A DNA stretch of 64,000 nucleotides, taken from the NCBI GenBank assembly GCA_035578175.1, contig JAQMRL010000001.1:49747553-49811552 (forward strand). The letters run 5' to 3'. This document shows positions 23,929 through 34,737 of the stretch, piece after piece (position 1 is the first letter of the stretch; the number at the start of each line of letters is the position of its first letter). Source of the stretch: Catonia carolina. Taxonomy: Eukaryota; Arthropoda; Insecta; Hemiptera; Achilidae. The notes under the pieces were generated by a model. It did no database searches. It was not told the origin of the DNA and was given only the letters and a program-made list of their open reading frames with translations. The position numbers and the translations under genes are program-made.

Positions 23929-24454
23929 GTAAGTCATGATGAAGTACATAGGATCACTGTACATATACGAAATACACACTAATTCCTCCACCCCGTTGTT
24001 GAAAGTTTGGATTTAACATCGGTGTCCGACCAGACTTTAGCACGGTAAATTGCAGACCTAATAGTTCTACTATAACCTATGTTTATGTAATAAATTACTT
24101 TTTTACGTTACACTCTATAACCTAATTTGCGGATAATCTTTTGTTAAGCTTATTAAATCTGAAAGAAGATATTAGAATATTGGTGTAAATTATAGGCAGA
24201 AGATTACTACTACAATAACAAAGCAATAATTTTATTAATACTTAGGCACAGCGGACGGAACGTATAACCTCCATATGTATGTACAACTGAAAGCATGCAT
24301 ATTGCAAATACTGTCAAATAAATGAGAACAAATCTTAAGTTGCTGAAGCATGTTTATAACCATAATGTTCTGACTATTATTATTATTGTTACTATTATTA
24401 TTCATACTTATTCCTATAATTCTAATCCAAAGTTCAATGAATCTTTCCCCACAT
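23929..24454. other. AT-rich sequence without recognised genes
   Basis: Nothing recognised; a short (TTA)n patch near 24376-24402. Confidence 0.5.
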
Positions 24455-24635
24455 TAGGGTTGCCAATTTGAAAGAAGACTAAATAATCCCCGCAAGCTGG
24501 ATGCCAAATTTGAAATAAACTAAATAATTCCTCTCATTATTCCCACGAGGGTTCGGCCAAATTCGTTGATAACTATTTAATTTGAAGAGGACTTAATTCA
24601 CTCCTCACAAGAGAATGCCAGATTTGTTGTGTTTT
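24455..24635. repeat. degenerate tandem repeat
   Basis: Three to four imperfect units of about 50-65 bp. Each begins near GGxTGCCAAATTTG and contains an ACTAAATAATTCCxC-like segment. Unit starts are near 24457, 24496, 24550 and 24612. Confidence 0.5.
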
Positions 24636-25084
24636 ATTTTATTTTAATAAAATATTATTCATGTTAAATCATTATAACTTTTATTTAATTTATATATTTT
24701 TTTATAATTATAGTCTTAATTATTTCGTACCTTAGTTAATCAATTATCCTATTAAATGAATGGTTATTGTTGTTGTTTACATATGTCTGCCATTGAACAG
24801 CTATCAAATAATCACTATTATTATAGAGTTTAATAATTTGTGTCTCTTTTCATAACACGAACATTACATATATCGTTACCTATTTGTACCTACTATTTAT
24901 TACATACTTAATACCATTTTTCAAAGAGCGAATGAGGGACCCACACGTTTGGTTTGGCGTCCAGTCCCCCATTAAAATATTTTACAATTCTCTTTCTTCT
25001 TCTTAGTTGCTTAGTAACCATACTTTTGTTAATGAAATCAAATAATTTTATTAAAATATTTATTTCAATCAGCTGGAGATGTTT
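24636..25084. other. AT-rich sequence without recognised genes
   Basis: Nothing recognised before the Jockey fragment; the frame open from 24954 is not Jockey-like until about 25085. Confidence 0.5.
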
Positions 25085-25544
25085 ATTTTATTTCAATAGA
25101 CTCAAAAATAAACAACTCCAGCTGTACATCAAATTTGTCATATTACAACAGTTAAATCTTAAATACCAACAGCTGTATTGGATGCTTAATGGAAAATCCA
25201 AATTATCGGCACAAAACAAATTGTTAATTTATAAAACTGTACTTAAACCTGTGTGGCCATATGGGATACAACTCTGGGGCGCAGCAAGTCACAGTAACAT
25301 TGAAATAATTCAACGGTTTCAGTCAAAAATACTTCGAAACATCATGGACTCACCTTGGTACATATCCAACACTATATTGCACAGAGACACGAACACTCCC
25401 ACGGTACAAGAAGCTATACAGAAATTTTGCACCAGTTACCAAACAAGACTTGAAAATCACCAGAATCCAGAAGCCATCAATCTCCTAGACAACAGTGGAA
25501 CACACAGAAGACTATGCAGACTACACCCTACAGATTTATTTTAA
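25085..25544 (+). pseudogene. Jockey-like RT C-terminal fragment
   Basis: One open frame encodes the thumb and C-terminus of a Jockey RT: LNLKYQQLYWMLNGKSKLS, NKLLIYKTVLKPVWPYGIQL, WGAASHSN, IEIIQRFQSKILRNIMDSPW, YISNTILHRDTNTPTVQEAI, ending NLLDNSGTHRRL and HPTDLF with a TAA at 25542-25544. The finger and palm regions are absent, so this is a 5'-truncated copy, though this 3' segment has no internal stop. The frame stays open to 24954, but the residues before about 25085 do not look like RT. It differs at the C-terminus from the copies ending in WSRDLL, so it is another subfamily. Confidence 0.8.
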
Positions 25545-26001
25545 TATGTGATTGTGTAATTTATTTTACGATCGCAAGATCACTTCAACAAAATGGGAAA
25601 TTTTATAGAGTAATACCAAGGGGTATTACTTACTCAAGATTTATACTTGCAACACATCTACTCATTGTTCTATGAGAGCAGATCGTAGATTTACAGTTAT
25701 TCAAAAAAAAACTCATAAACAACATAAATCACTATGTTATGTGGGTATTTATTTATCTGAATATTTCAGCGTGATTATAATTTTGTTTTTTTATTATCTG
25801 GACAGAAAATAATTCAATCAGTTCTTACATTCAAAAAAAAAAGAAATTAAGTAATAGAGTTAATGCAGAAAACACGAAATAAAACATTATCATCCATTAA
25901 TAAATGTTACAGATCAAATAAAAATAAAATGAATTTAGAAACAGTTTTAAATTAAATAATTTTTAAAGTTTAAAGATGGTGCGTTCATTTTTGCCACCTT
26001 C

Positions 26002-26216
26002 CATTTACCTGATAATCCTGCTAGACACCTTAAAAGACGCTGGAGTAGAGACCTGCTAACTTGATATACAAATTTCATTCTTGGAGAGGCACCAATGGCA
26101 GCCTTACCCCTCTCATGCCTATCATACATTTACACAATTATCATAATCATCAAAAATTTGCTTGTTGTAAAAATTTTACATTGTACATAAAGAATTAGAG
26201 AAAAAAAAAGAAAAAG
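26002..26216 (+). mobile_element. Jockey-like 3' end fragment
   Basis: The last 20 codons of a Jockey RT (HLPDNPARHLK, then RRWSRDLLT and TGA at 26062-26064) are followed by about 150 bp of 3' UTR that ends in an A-rich run at 26202-26216. The RRWSRDLL end matches the subfamily of the copy at 1-1003. Confidence 0.65.
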
Positions 26217-26810
26217 AAATTATTTTAAATTCTGTTACGTAAGTCTAATATCATAGCTATTAAATCTTATAAAGTACAGTCGCTGTTGTTCAGTATGTGA
26301 TCTTAACAGCTATTAAATGATTGAAGTACTAGAATTTCAAAACAAATAATTTGTTTTGAAATATTTTAAGATATATATTTTATATAGTTCCAAAAAAGTA
26401 GTTACTAGAAAACGCTTTGGTTACAAAGAACCGTAAAACTAACCCTGGGCCTTTATAATAGCTTGAAGCACACTTCATATTTTAACAGTAATCTACTAGG
26501 CACTCCGTTGGAGCCTATAATACTCCACACATAAAATTCCTAAATAACGAAAAACGTAAGGAATACTTCCACTTCCAAAAGGAGTTTTAGAATACCACTT
26601 TGCATACTATAGTGTGTGTAAAATATGGCAAGCGTACTGCAAATAGTCCTATACGCCTGCTCAATCTTTTATTCTACTCGTTTGTTCGTAATCAAGGCTT
26701 CATTTTTCGTTTCTTGATGCTATTTTTATGGTAACGTAGAAAACGCTAAAATGAAGAAACTGTATTATTCAAATTTTGCTATTTTTACTCTTTTCTTTGA
26801 AAAAAATTTA
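26217..26810. other. AT-rich sequence without recognised genes
   Basis: Nothing recognised. Confidence 0.5.
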
Positions 26811-26985
26811 ATTTTTTTTTGTTAGTTTTAAGTTGCGTCAACATTTACTAGGTCATTAGTGACAACAGTAGGTTATAGAACAAGAGCTATTAGATGTTCG
26901 AGATTCCTGTTCCTAGCGATGGGTTGAACTCAGGAACTTTCTCTTTGTAGTCTAACGTGCTACCACCACACCACGAAGACAGTTG
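26811..26985 (-). mobile_element. SINE, tRNA-like head with tail class I
   Basis: On the minus strand the head has CGTGGTGTGGTGGTAGCACG (A box, 26957-26976) and GAGTTCAACCC (B box, near 26923-26933). The tail has TCACTAATGACCTAGTAAAT and GTTGACGCAACTTAAAAC followed by an A run (26811-26820). Head and tail are those of the copy at 45169-45345. Confidence 0.75.
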
Positions 26986-27521
26986 CAAAATGTAACAAAC
27001 TAAAAGAGTTGATAAGTTTAAGTAAATACGTATGTATTAACAAAGACCATTTTATTGTGTACTGATAGAGTATTGATGAAATTGTAAGAAAACTGAATTT
27101 CATTACAGTTTACAACTTTCAACTTCAACGTTCAACTTTTTAGTATATGATGTAGGCTACAAAAATTATTTATAAAACTGATTATAAACAAATCCCAAGT
27201 TAAAAAGAACTATACTTGAGTAAAGAATAAGTCAGTATTAAAGGAATATACAAGGTATAAATCATCATGAATACGTTCATGTACGTCTACATCTTCTACT
27301 GCATTTATCCTAAACGTAAAGTAATGCATTGAAATGTAAATTTTCAAAAACACGATATAATTTAAAAGATAGTACGGATTATTTGAAAATGAATTTGTAC
27401 TGACCAGCACTTAAATAAATGTGAAAGAAGAAACTATCCAAAAGCAAATAAACATTGAAATATTTTAAGATAGTTTATCTTCTGAGTAAGCAAAATAATA
27501 CTCAAGACAAAGCTAAAAGAA

Positions 27522-27524
<3 letters not shown>

Positions 27525-27565
<41 letters not shown>
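27525..27565. repeat. (AT)n microsatellite
   Basis: About 20 uninterrupted AT dinucleotides. Confidence 0.95.
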
Positions 27566-27568
<3 letters not shown>

Positions 27569-28439
27569 TGAGTCTAATGGGAATTGATATTACAGACAAT
27601 AAGGACAAGTAATTGATAAATATATATGAATAAATAAATGTTTCATCGTAAACAAAATGAAATGGTAAATATTAAACGAGTCAGAGTGGGCCTAGCATGG
27701 ATAAAGTTGGATTCTTTCAAAGTGGAGTGCTGTAGTAGTAGAAAATCGTCGGTGACGGCAATAGGAATAAGAAAATATTGACTCAATTCAAGAAAATACA
27801 AACAGTAGACCATCTCAATCCTATCATTCGCTTGGCTACAGACTTCTTCCTTCCTGAATGGAGTTTTCTCTCTCTACTGTAAAATGTAGTGGCCAATGGT
27901 TAGCTTACAAAACGTGATCATCAAAATAAGGAGAAAGGTTTGATCCGCTCTAAATTCACCTCCTCAGATTTTCAAGTATTTTCACAAATCCTCATTGTAC
28001 ACTTTAGCTTAGCAAGATACTAAAATGCGCATCTTAAATCCGTATCTTAACTAAAACATTTCCTTCTCAAATATCACGATGTATCGGTTTAATTTTCCAA
28101 GTATTTAAATCCAAGGGTTTAATTAAATATATAACTGAAATTATTACATTACTTGTAATATTAATCAACTAATTGTTGAAATATAAATAAGCAGTATGTT
28201 TTAATGTTTTTACAGCAAATATAAAGCGAAGAAAACTATCACGATTTCATTTAAAACAGATTATACAAAATATTTCTATATAATATGTAAAATCAATTTA
28301 GAAAATAATCTTTAAATATTTTAGATTTTCAGAAACGATTGCAAAGAGAATTTTTAATTTTAGGTTAAATATTTTGATAAAAAAAGGATAATACAGTTCC
28401 AATATAATTTGCATATCAATTTATTTTCACAATCTAAAT

Positions 28440-28790
28440 AAATACAATCTTAAAGTACGAACCGTTCGAGATAGAAATAAAGCTACATCTCGTACCCATC
28501 TCGGCGATTATATCAAGGCCGATGTTGGCGTCTCTTTGAATAACTTATTACTGATATCGAGGAAGCGACAGGCGCGGAAAAATGAAATTATCCGTGACGG
28601 AAGATAATGGAAATTAATGAAGTGTCAGACCGATTCCCTCGTACCTTATATTTCATTCGTTGTTCATCATCCTAATGCCTTTAGACAAACAGCTTGTGAT
28701 TTTCTAAGTATAAACTGTACAGAGCTGCTCCCGCAGTTTTACTGTTACTGTTACCACCGTTATAGAGTTTCCATGACAGTTACAACGAAA
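28440..28790. other. compositionally distinct, complex non-coding patch
   Basis: This stretch is clearly less AT-rich than its neighbours (for example GGAAGCGACAGGCGCGGAAA at 28560-28579) and is not low-complexity. It is interrupted in all frames except a 60-codon frame at 28617-28799 without recognisable motifs. It matches no element I recognise. A conserved non-coding element or an unrecognised repeat are both possible. Confidence 0.35.
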
Positions 28791-29357
28791 AATATATAAA
28801 CAAGAAAGATAATTTATGTATTTCAAGAAAAACAGAAAATCCAATAAATTCTACTTCTTTATAAATATAACAAAGAAAAGCAGGCATTTCTATTACTTGT
28901 AATTGTCAAGAATCATATACCGTATTTCATTAAACACACAAATCATAGCTTATAAAGTCACCGTTAACTAGTATGGGTTAGTCCTGAACTGTTCAGCTGT
29001 TGCGTTAGTGTGGGTATACTGAACCGTGGATTTTACTTTGGCACAGTTAATTAACAAACGTTATTACTGGGGATTGTCCTTTCTGTCACTTATTATTCTT
29101 ACAAATTATCGTTATTATGATTTAACCACGAGCAGTCAGAAAAAAGACAAGAAATAGTCTAATTAAACGTGACAACAAGTATTTCCAAAAACTATTTAAA
29201 TATTAAATTTTTACCTAATTAAATTAATTGTTATTTGTTTAGTAGGGTTAGTTCTTCCACCAATTCTATTTTCTACAATTTTATTTTTCTACCATCTGTT
29301 GCACACAGTGTATTGTAATATCCCGTCAGGTATCAAGTACAGTACAACCACCATATG

Positions 29358-29545
29358 CACACCAATACCGGCCGCATTGGCGTAGTTAGTAACGTGCTTG
29401 CCTCTCATCATGCGGCCTTCGGTTCGAATCCCATTCAGGCACGGCATATTTTCATACGTTACAAAAAAATCATTACACCCTTTATCGACTGCATTAGCAG
29501 TAATTGCAAAACAGTCGGACGTTGAACAAAACAAATAAAAAAACG
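29358..29545 (+). mobile_element. SINE, head A with tail class II, 11-bp TSD
   Basis: The flanking repeat ACCACCATATG occurs at 29347-29357 and 29546-29556. The head (GGCCGCATTGGCGTAGTTAG, GGTTCGAATCC at 29431-29442) matches the SINE at 23725-23917 almost base for base through GGCATATTTTCATACGTTAC. The tail then diverges to GCAGTAATTGCAAAACAGTC and GGACGTTGAACAAAAC. About ten bases lie between the left TSD and the point where head similarity starts. Confidence 0.88.
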
Positions 29546-29559
29546 ACCACCATATGACA

Positions 29560-30145
29560 CTATTATGACACCATGTTTTCTTTTTCTTTTTTCAAAAATG
29601 TTAAGAAATTCACGGGACAGATACCAAAAAAATTATGCCACATCCGATTTTTGCATAGAAAGTTACGTGAACTTCATGCAGAAGTTTACTAACACAAAGG
29701 AGTTTTACTACACCACGGACCACGGGCCGGTTCGTGGTGTAGTGGTCAGCGCAACCGGCTTCTACGCCGGAGTCTCGGATTCGATTACCGTTCGTCTGGC
29801 ATTTTTTCAAACGTAAATCACCTAATATCATTACCTACGCAAAAGCCCAAGGACTATGTAGGCATCATCACTAAATAAAAAGAAACAAAGATATTGTACA
29901 ATTTTCTAACTACAAGAATTAACCTAATTTGGTTTTTGCTGAAAAAAACATATTTATTTAACTATGGTCGTATTTCTCCTCTTCCACTGGTGATTCATAC
30001 AGATGTCAATAAAATTCCTGTCTGCAGTACTCATTTTATTGAATTAGTAGAATCGCAATTTTGCTTTCAAGGTGTAAGATTGTGTAAAAAGTTAAACGCT
30101 TTAAGTTTAGTTTGCCGTGAAGGGCAGTGAGTGGTGTATCACTAG
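29560..30145 (+). mobile_element. Helitron 3' portion, interrupted by a SINE
   Basis: Two blocks match the Helitron at 61804-62704: CACATCCGATTTTTGCATAG with AAAGTT near 29640-29665 (compare 62428-62454), and 29960-30030 with CTCTTCCACTGGTGATTCAT (compare 62540-62565). It ends with GGGCAGTGAGTGGTG, then ATCACTAG at 30138-30145 and a host T, as Helitron 3' ends do. The SINE at 29719-29880 lies between the two blocks, so it landed in the Helitron. No 5' terminus was found. Confidence 0.6.
29719..29880 (+). mobile_element. SINE, head B with tail class III, inside Helitron relic
   Basis: The head reads CGTGGTGTAGTGGTCAGCGC, GGCTTCTACGCCGGAGTC and a B-box-like GGATTCGATTACC. The tail ACCTACGCAAAAGCCCAAGG with CATCACTAAATAAAAA matches the minus-strand SINE at 59080-59228. 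A perfect inverted copy of 11 bases of the A-box region lies just upstream (29707-29717). Confidence 0.75.
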
Positions 30146-30997
30146 TCTACTACAATATCATTCATATTAAAAAAAATATGTATAAAAAGTAAGGAGAACA
30201 AATTTCAATCTAGTTTTTCTTTATACGTAATATCCAATTATTTCTCCTTATCAACTACTCAAATAAAATAAACTCATAAGATAAAACTATATAACTGTCA
30301 GAGTTTTGCCACAACATAAAATATCTTAAAAAGTATTTGACGAAATTATTACACTTAAAAACAAATATTTAATCGAATTCAACGAATTGGACAATCAATT
30401 TGAAAATGATTAAAAATAAGTTATATCACCTTCACAAAAGATTTTATCACTTTTGATAATGTTTTACGACGGCACGGTCAATCTCTTTCAAGTTTATTTT
30501 TCTTTTATTTTGACCCATTTGTTCTAATGACCAAGAGACAGCACACCAGTAATTACCTAATGGTTGGGTTCATTCACTGACATGTTTCAATAAATTCTTT
30601 TAACAGAAATCTTCATTGAAGTAAATTTAACGGATACCTATTTTAATCATGCAGAGTTAATTTCCTTTCCATTTTAATAAAACTCTACACATTAATTGGA
30701 GTACCTTAATTTTAACAGTTTATCAACGGTTACTCTTAAATTAAGTAGTCTTTCGACTGAATTGACACTCAACTCAACAACACAAGCGTTTGTCATTTCC
30801 AGCGCGATATCAAGTAAATTTTATCGCTTCGAAAATGTCCCATAGAATCACGTGGTGTTGTAAAATCGTTACGAATAATTCTAGGTACCACTTTCTGCTG
30901 AACTGTAATACCTTTATAGCTCTATTTATAGTACTGTAACAACAATCACTAAAATAATAAATACAGAAGTATCGCTTATTTATTGTAAAGTATTAAC
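30146..30997. other. AT-rich sequence without recognised genes
   Basis: Nothing recognised between the Helitron end and the LINE TSD. Confidence 0.5.
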
Positions 30998-31006
30998 AGA
31001 ACTCTC

Positions 31007-32951
31007 TTTTTTTTTTAGGCCCTCATTGGAGCAAAATTAATCGATTTATAGAAGATCCCTAGTTGTTTCTCCTATCCGCCCAGTATTTCTTCATCCTTTG
31101 CGACACTCTCGCCCTATCCTCCACAGTCCAATGTCTGTTTGTCTGCCTTTTAGGTACTTCTGGAAATTTCGTGTTTGGATTTTTGATCTTATATCCTTCG
31201 TCTCTGTTCAAAATCTGTGTCTCTGAGATATCCAGGTCCTGCAGATCCTGTTGAACTTCCTCAAACCAGGCGTACTTGACTTTGGTTCTCAAAAAGAAAT
31301 CCAGTAACTGTCTGGTAAATCTGGATTCTGGCAGTCTCCTAAGATGTCCAAAGAACCCAACTCTTCTCTTCCTCATTATCTCGGAAATTTCCTCATTTTC
31401 CCTGTATAGAACCGAATTTGGCAACAACCTATACTCATTGTCTACTCTGTGCTTTTTGTTTATTATTGTTCTGAGGATTCTTCTCTCTGTCTTTCTAAGG
31501 TCCTCCATCTTCCCACAGTGCCTCAACCTGCCCAAAGTCTCACACGCATACATTACCACAGACTTCGTGACCGTATTGTAGTGCCTCAATTTGGATTTTA
31601 TGGACATTGACTTCCTCTTATAGGTGGACCATGTCAGTCTTTGAGCTCCCTTGAGTTTGTTTACTCTTGATTCCATGTTTATTTTTTCGTTTAGATTATA
31701 TGTGATCACCTCTCCCAAATACTTAAATTTTTTAACTATCCTAATTTTGTGATTGGCTGCCTCCAGATATCTTAGTGTTTCTGTATTTGTGGACATTATT
31801 TCCGTCTTCTCAAAGGAGATTCGCATACCAACTCCTGCTGCAATGTCCTGCAGTGATTCTATCTGTTCTTTTGCGTTTTCCCAGTCATTGGAGAAAATTG
31901 CCAGGTCGTCGGCAAAGGCTAGGCAGCCCACTTTGATTTCCGTCCCAATTTTCACGCATTTGCAGGTCTTCTTCCATTCTCGAACAATTTTTTCCAAGAT
32001 GCAGTTAAATAGTAATGGCGAGAGGCCATCTCCCTGCCTTAGTCCAGTAATCACCTCAAATGGCCGTGAAGTCTCCCCTCGGAATTTCACTTTGGATTTT
32101 GTGTTCGAAATTGTCTTTTCAATTAAGTTTGTTAATTTTTGTGCAAGTCCAAACTCTTTTAGTGCTTTTAGTAGAGACTCCCTGTGGATGCAATCATAGG
32201 CTTTCTTGAAATCAACAAATGTGATTATTAGCTCTTTCCCACGTTTTTTGTGGTATCCTATTATTGACTTCAAGTTGTGGATTTGTTCGGGGCAGCTTCT
32301 TCCTGGTCGGAACCCTGCTTGATATTCCCCTAGTTCCTGATCTAATTGGTCTTGGATTCTCCAAAGTAGGATTTTTGAGAAAATCTTGTACGTTACATCC
32401 AGCAAGGCAATTCCCCTATAATTATTTGGATCCGTTCTATCACCCTTCTTATGTAATGGGTGGATTATTGCTGTAGTCCAAATTTCTGGAAGTTCTTCTG
32501 TTTCCCACACTTCTACTAACGTCTCATGCAGAGATTTGATGGCGTTTTCTCCCGCATTCTTCCACAGTTCTCCTGTTAGCTGATTTTCTCCCGAAGCCTT
32601 GTAGTTTTTCAAACTTTTGATTGCCGCCTTCACTTCTTCTAGAGTTGGAGGGTTTATGTTTTCAGGAAGAGTTTTGTCTCTGTCAGGTATTTGGAATTCC
32701 AGCTGGTCTGTTGGTTCTTCACAATTCAGAAGTCGGTCAAAATATTTTGCAAGGATCTCTGCATTTTCTACGTTGCTGTGGGCCACTTTTCCCTCTGTAT
32801 TCCTTAGCATTAATGTTGGTGGCGAGTATTTCCTTATGTGAGACTTGAAGGTCCTGTAGTATTCCCGCGAGTTATTTTTTCTAAAATTTTCTTCTACTGC
32901 TTCCAGCCTGGCGTCCTGACAGTCGGACATGGAAGACAGTCGGAATATGGA
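31007..32951 (-). mobile_element. RTE-like LINE, 5'-truncated, 9-bp TSD
   Basis: Bounded by AGAACTCTC at 30998-31006 and 32952-32960. On the minus strand it consists almost wholly of the RT frame, a short 3' UTR and a terminal A run (plus-strand T run at 31007-31017). The truncation point lies at the start of the RT, so there is no endonuclease. It is related to the element at 1417-3692 but clearly a different subfamily. Confidence 0.88.
31059..32930 (-). CDS. reverse transcriptase of an RTE-like LINE, frame intact
   Basis: 623 codons without a stop. Landmarks: IWTTAIIHPLHKKGD (150-164), NNYRGIALLD (169-178), GEYQAGFRPGRSC (201-213), TFVDFKKAYDCIH (237-249, catalytic Asp in FVDF), TGLRQGDGLSP (295-305), LAFADDLAIF (337-346, catalytic Asp pair), thumb with FKYLGEVI and LRHYNT, then KRRVGFFGHLRRLPE and a basic C-terminus. 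All RT signature motifs are in canonical form, unlike the sister copy at 1459-3330, suggesting a younger insertion. The start codon is incidental: the natural protein would carry an N-terminal endonuclease, which truncation removed, so this copy should not be able to mobilise itself. Confidence 0.9.
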   Translation of the reverse strand: MSDCQDARLEAVEENFRKNNSREYYRTFKSHIRKYSPPTLMLRNTEGKVAHSNVENAEILAKYFDRLLNCEEPTDQLEFQIPDRDKTLPENINPPTLEEVKAAIKSLKNYKASGENQLTGELWKNAGENAIKSLHETLVEVWETEELPEIWTTAIIHPLHKKGDRTDPNNYRGIALLDVTYKIFSKILLWRIQDQLDQELGEYQAGFRPGRSCPEQIHNLKSIIGYHKKRGKELIITFVDFKKAYDCIHRESLLKALKEFGLAQKLTNLIEKTISNTKSKVKFRGETSRPFEVITGLRQGDGLSPLLFNCILEKIVREWKKTCKCVKIGTEIKVGCLAFADDLAIFSNDWENAKEQIESLQDIAAGVGMRISFEKTEIMSTNTETLRYLEAANHKIRIVKKFKYLGEVITYNLNEKINMESRVNKLKGAQRLTWSTYKRKSMSIKSKLRHYNTVTKSVVMYACETLGRLRHCGKMEDLRKTERRILRTIINKKHRVDNEYRLLPNSVLYRENEEISEIMRKRRVGFFGHLRRLPESRFTRQLLDFFLRTKVKYAWFEEVQQDLQDLDISETQILNRDEGYKIKNPNTKFPEVPKRQTNRHWTVEDRARVSQRMKKYWADRRNN

Positions 32952-32960
32952 AGAACTCTC

Positions 32961-33872
32961 ATTTTCTCATTTTATTTATAACTTCTCATCTTTTTTTTTA
33001 ATTTAGCTACCTCATAGTTTTCTTCATGCGGGAGGATAGTTAAAAATATCTTCGGGCTTCTAATGATTTATCTCGGTTTTTAACAAAAATTTATTGAAAG
33101 GAGCCACACCAAATAATTTTTTTATGGTTTACATCAACAATATTAAAGTTATTTACACATAATTAGTAAATTTGAGGATTGTTTTGCGATTGTGGGTGAA
33201 AATATGATGTGAATGACTTAAGGGAACAACACTGTGTTAAACTAGTAATTTTTAATTTTTTTACTAGATGTTCTATTTTGATGTTTTTTCTATAACAGTT
33301 AGTATAACTTTAAGTGGTTAACAATATGGAACGACACAACATGATAAATTTTTAAAATGTTATAAAATTTTCACCAAACAAAACAGTCTGTATATACCAA
33401 AGGTCAAGTGGTGTTAGCTGAAGATAACATGATATACGAGTAGGCTACAACATTTAGAAACCTTAATACACGGTCGTTTTAGAATCAGGAAAAAATAAAG
33501 AAACCATTGACATAGTGCACGACTATAAAATATCTTAGCACAGTTTTACCGTCAAATATACACTAGAAAATGATAAATATTTTTATAACAATTACTGCCA
33601 GAAAGACCATCACCACAATGTTATAACTTCGTTTGTGGAGTAATCACAAATCTTAAGGCACAAAGAAAATAACCATTCGTTTTATTGCTGAAAACTGCCC
33701 CATTTTTGGCTCATAGGTTTGAACTTTCCAATCAAGAGTTAAAAACAGAATAACAGCTACAAGTTTCTGGAGAAGTTGTCAATTCACTGTGGTAGATCGA
33801 GTTAAAAATAAAGAAGTTTTAAATAAATTTGGCAAGACATTTTTATTACCAGGAAGAAAGACGACTTATCTG
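32961..33872. other. AT-rich sequence without recognised genes
   Basis: Nothing recognised. Confidence 0.5.
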
Positions 33873-34066
33873 AAAAGAATGGATGAGAACAGATGGACTA
33901 AGTGTCCTAGTCGATGGGAAAAGTGAGGACGGCCCGGAAACGAGTAGACGGATGGTGTTATAAGAGCTATCGAACGGAGGAGTTTAAATGATGAAGAAGT
34001 GTTCAATAGAAATAAATTTCGTTTTGGGTTGCGGTATATGAGCAGCTATAGAAAAGCAACTATTTA
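33873..34066 (+). mobile_element. non-LTR RT C-terminal relic
   Basis: A single frame gives KRMDENRWTK, then GRPGNE-TDGVIRAIERR and SLNDEEVFNRNKFRFGL, with stops at 33924-33926 and 33945-33947. This is the R-M-D-x-x-R ... G-R-P ... W-x-D-x-I tail of a LINE RT. Only the extreme C-terminus remains. Confidence 0.6.
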
Positions 34067-34341
34067 AATATTAAAAATAACGTAAAATATTTAATTCTCT
34101 TTGACGTTCATTTTGAATTTAATCGCTTTAAGGCTGTAACCTCCAAGAAAACCGATTTTGTTTCAAAAAATATATACATTTTTCCTTCACGATAGATACT
34201 TAAGAGTCAAGCAAAATAATGATTTATCTCAGCTGTAATGCGTTCGATCTGGTGTAATTCATGGTGCCATCCTTCGTCCAGAACTACACGCAGTTAGCAT
34301 AATTGATGCCTATATGTAATCTCAGGTCATAATGATAATAT

Positions 34342-34737
34342 CTGCCCATAACAGACAGGTGGAGTGTCAAATTATTTACAATCAATCTGTTCGTTGCAGG
34401 GTTCAAATAAATAGTTCTGTTTCTTATCATATGGACAGCCAATTAAATGACTGAATCATTTAAGAACAGAAGAGATCGAGGTGTAAAAGACACTAATCAG
34501 AGTTATCTCCTCTGAAAGTAATGAATTTCATTGTACTGCTAGACCCGGTGGTGAATAAAGTGAAGGTTTCATTTGCAGAGTGGAAAATATGTGCTTTTCA
34601 GAGGGCCCGGGATGCTGATAAGCGTACTTTTCCACTCAGTGAGGAAGGCCATTGTAAACCACCTCACTCCTCGTTTTACTAAGTAAAACCTCTACAGGTT
34701 CAAACCAGCTTTTTGGCTGATGACCTAAAAAGCACAG
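34342..34737 (+). mobile_element. 396-bp SINE-like family, copy 2, TSD 9 bp
   Basis: Flanked by TGATAATAT (34333-34341 and 34738-34746). The body matches copies 1 and 3 throughout, with scattered substitutions. The 3' end is the most degraded of the three: the (AAC)n tail reads CCTAAAAAGCACAG. The internal frame that is open in copies 1 and 3 meets a stop here (near 34680). Confidence 0.85.

Larger units (their letters stand above)
26986..29357. other. mostly AT-rich sequence, no recognised gene
   Basis: It includes the (AT)n run at 27525-27565 and the more complex patch at 28440-28790, described separately. No protein domain is readable. Confidence 0.5.
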
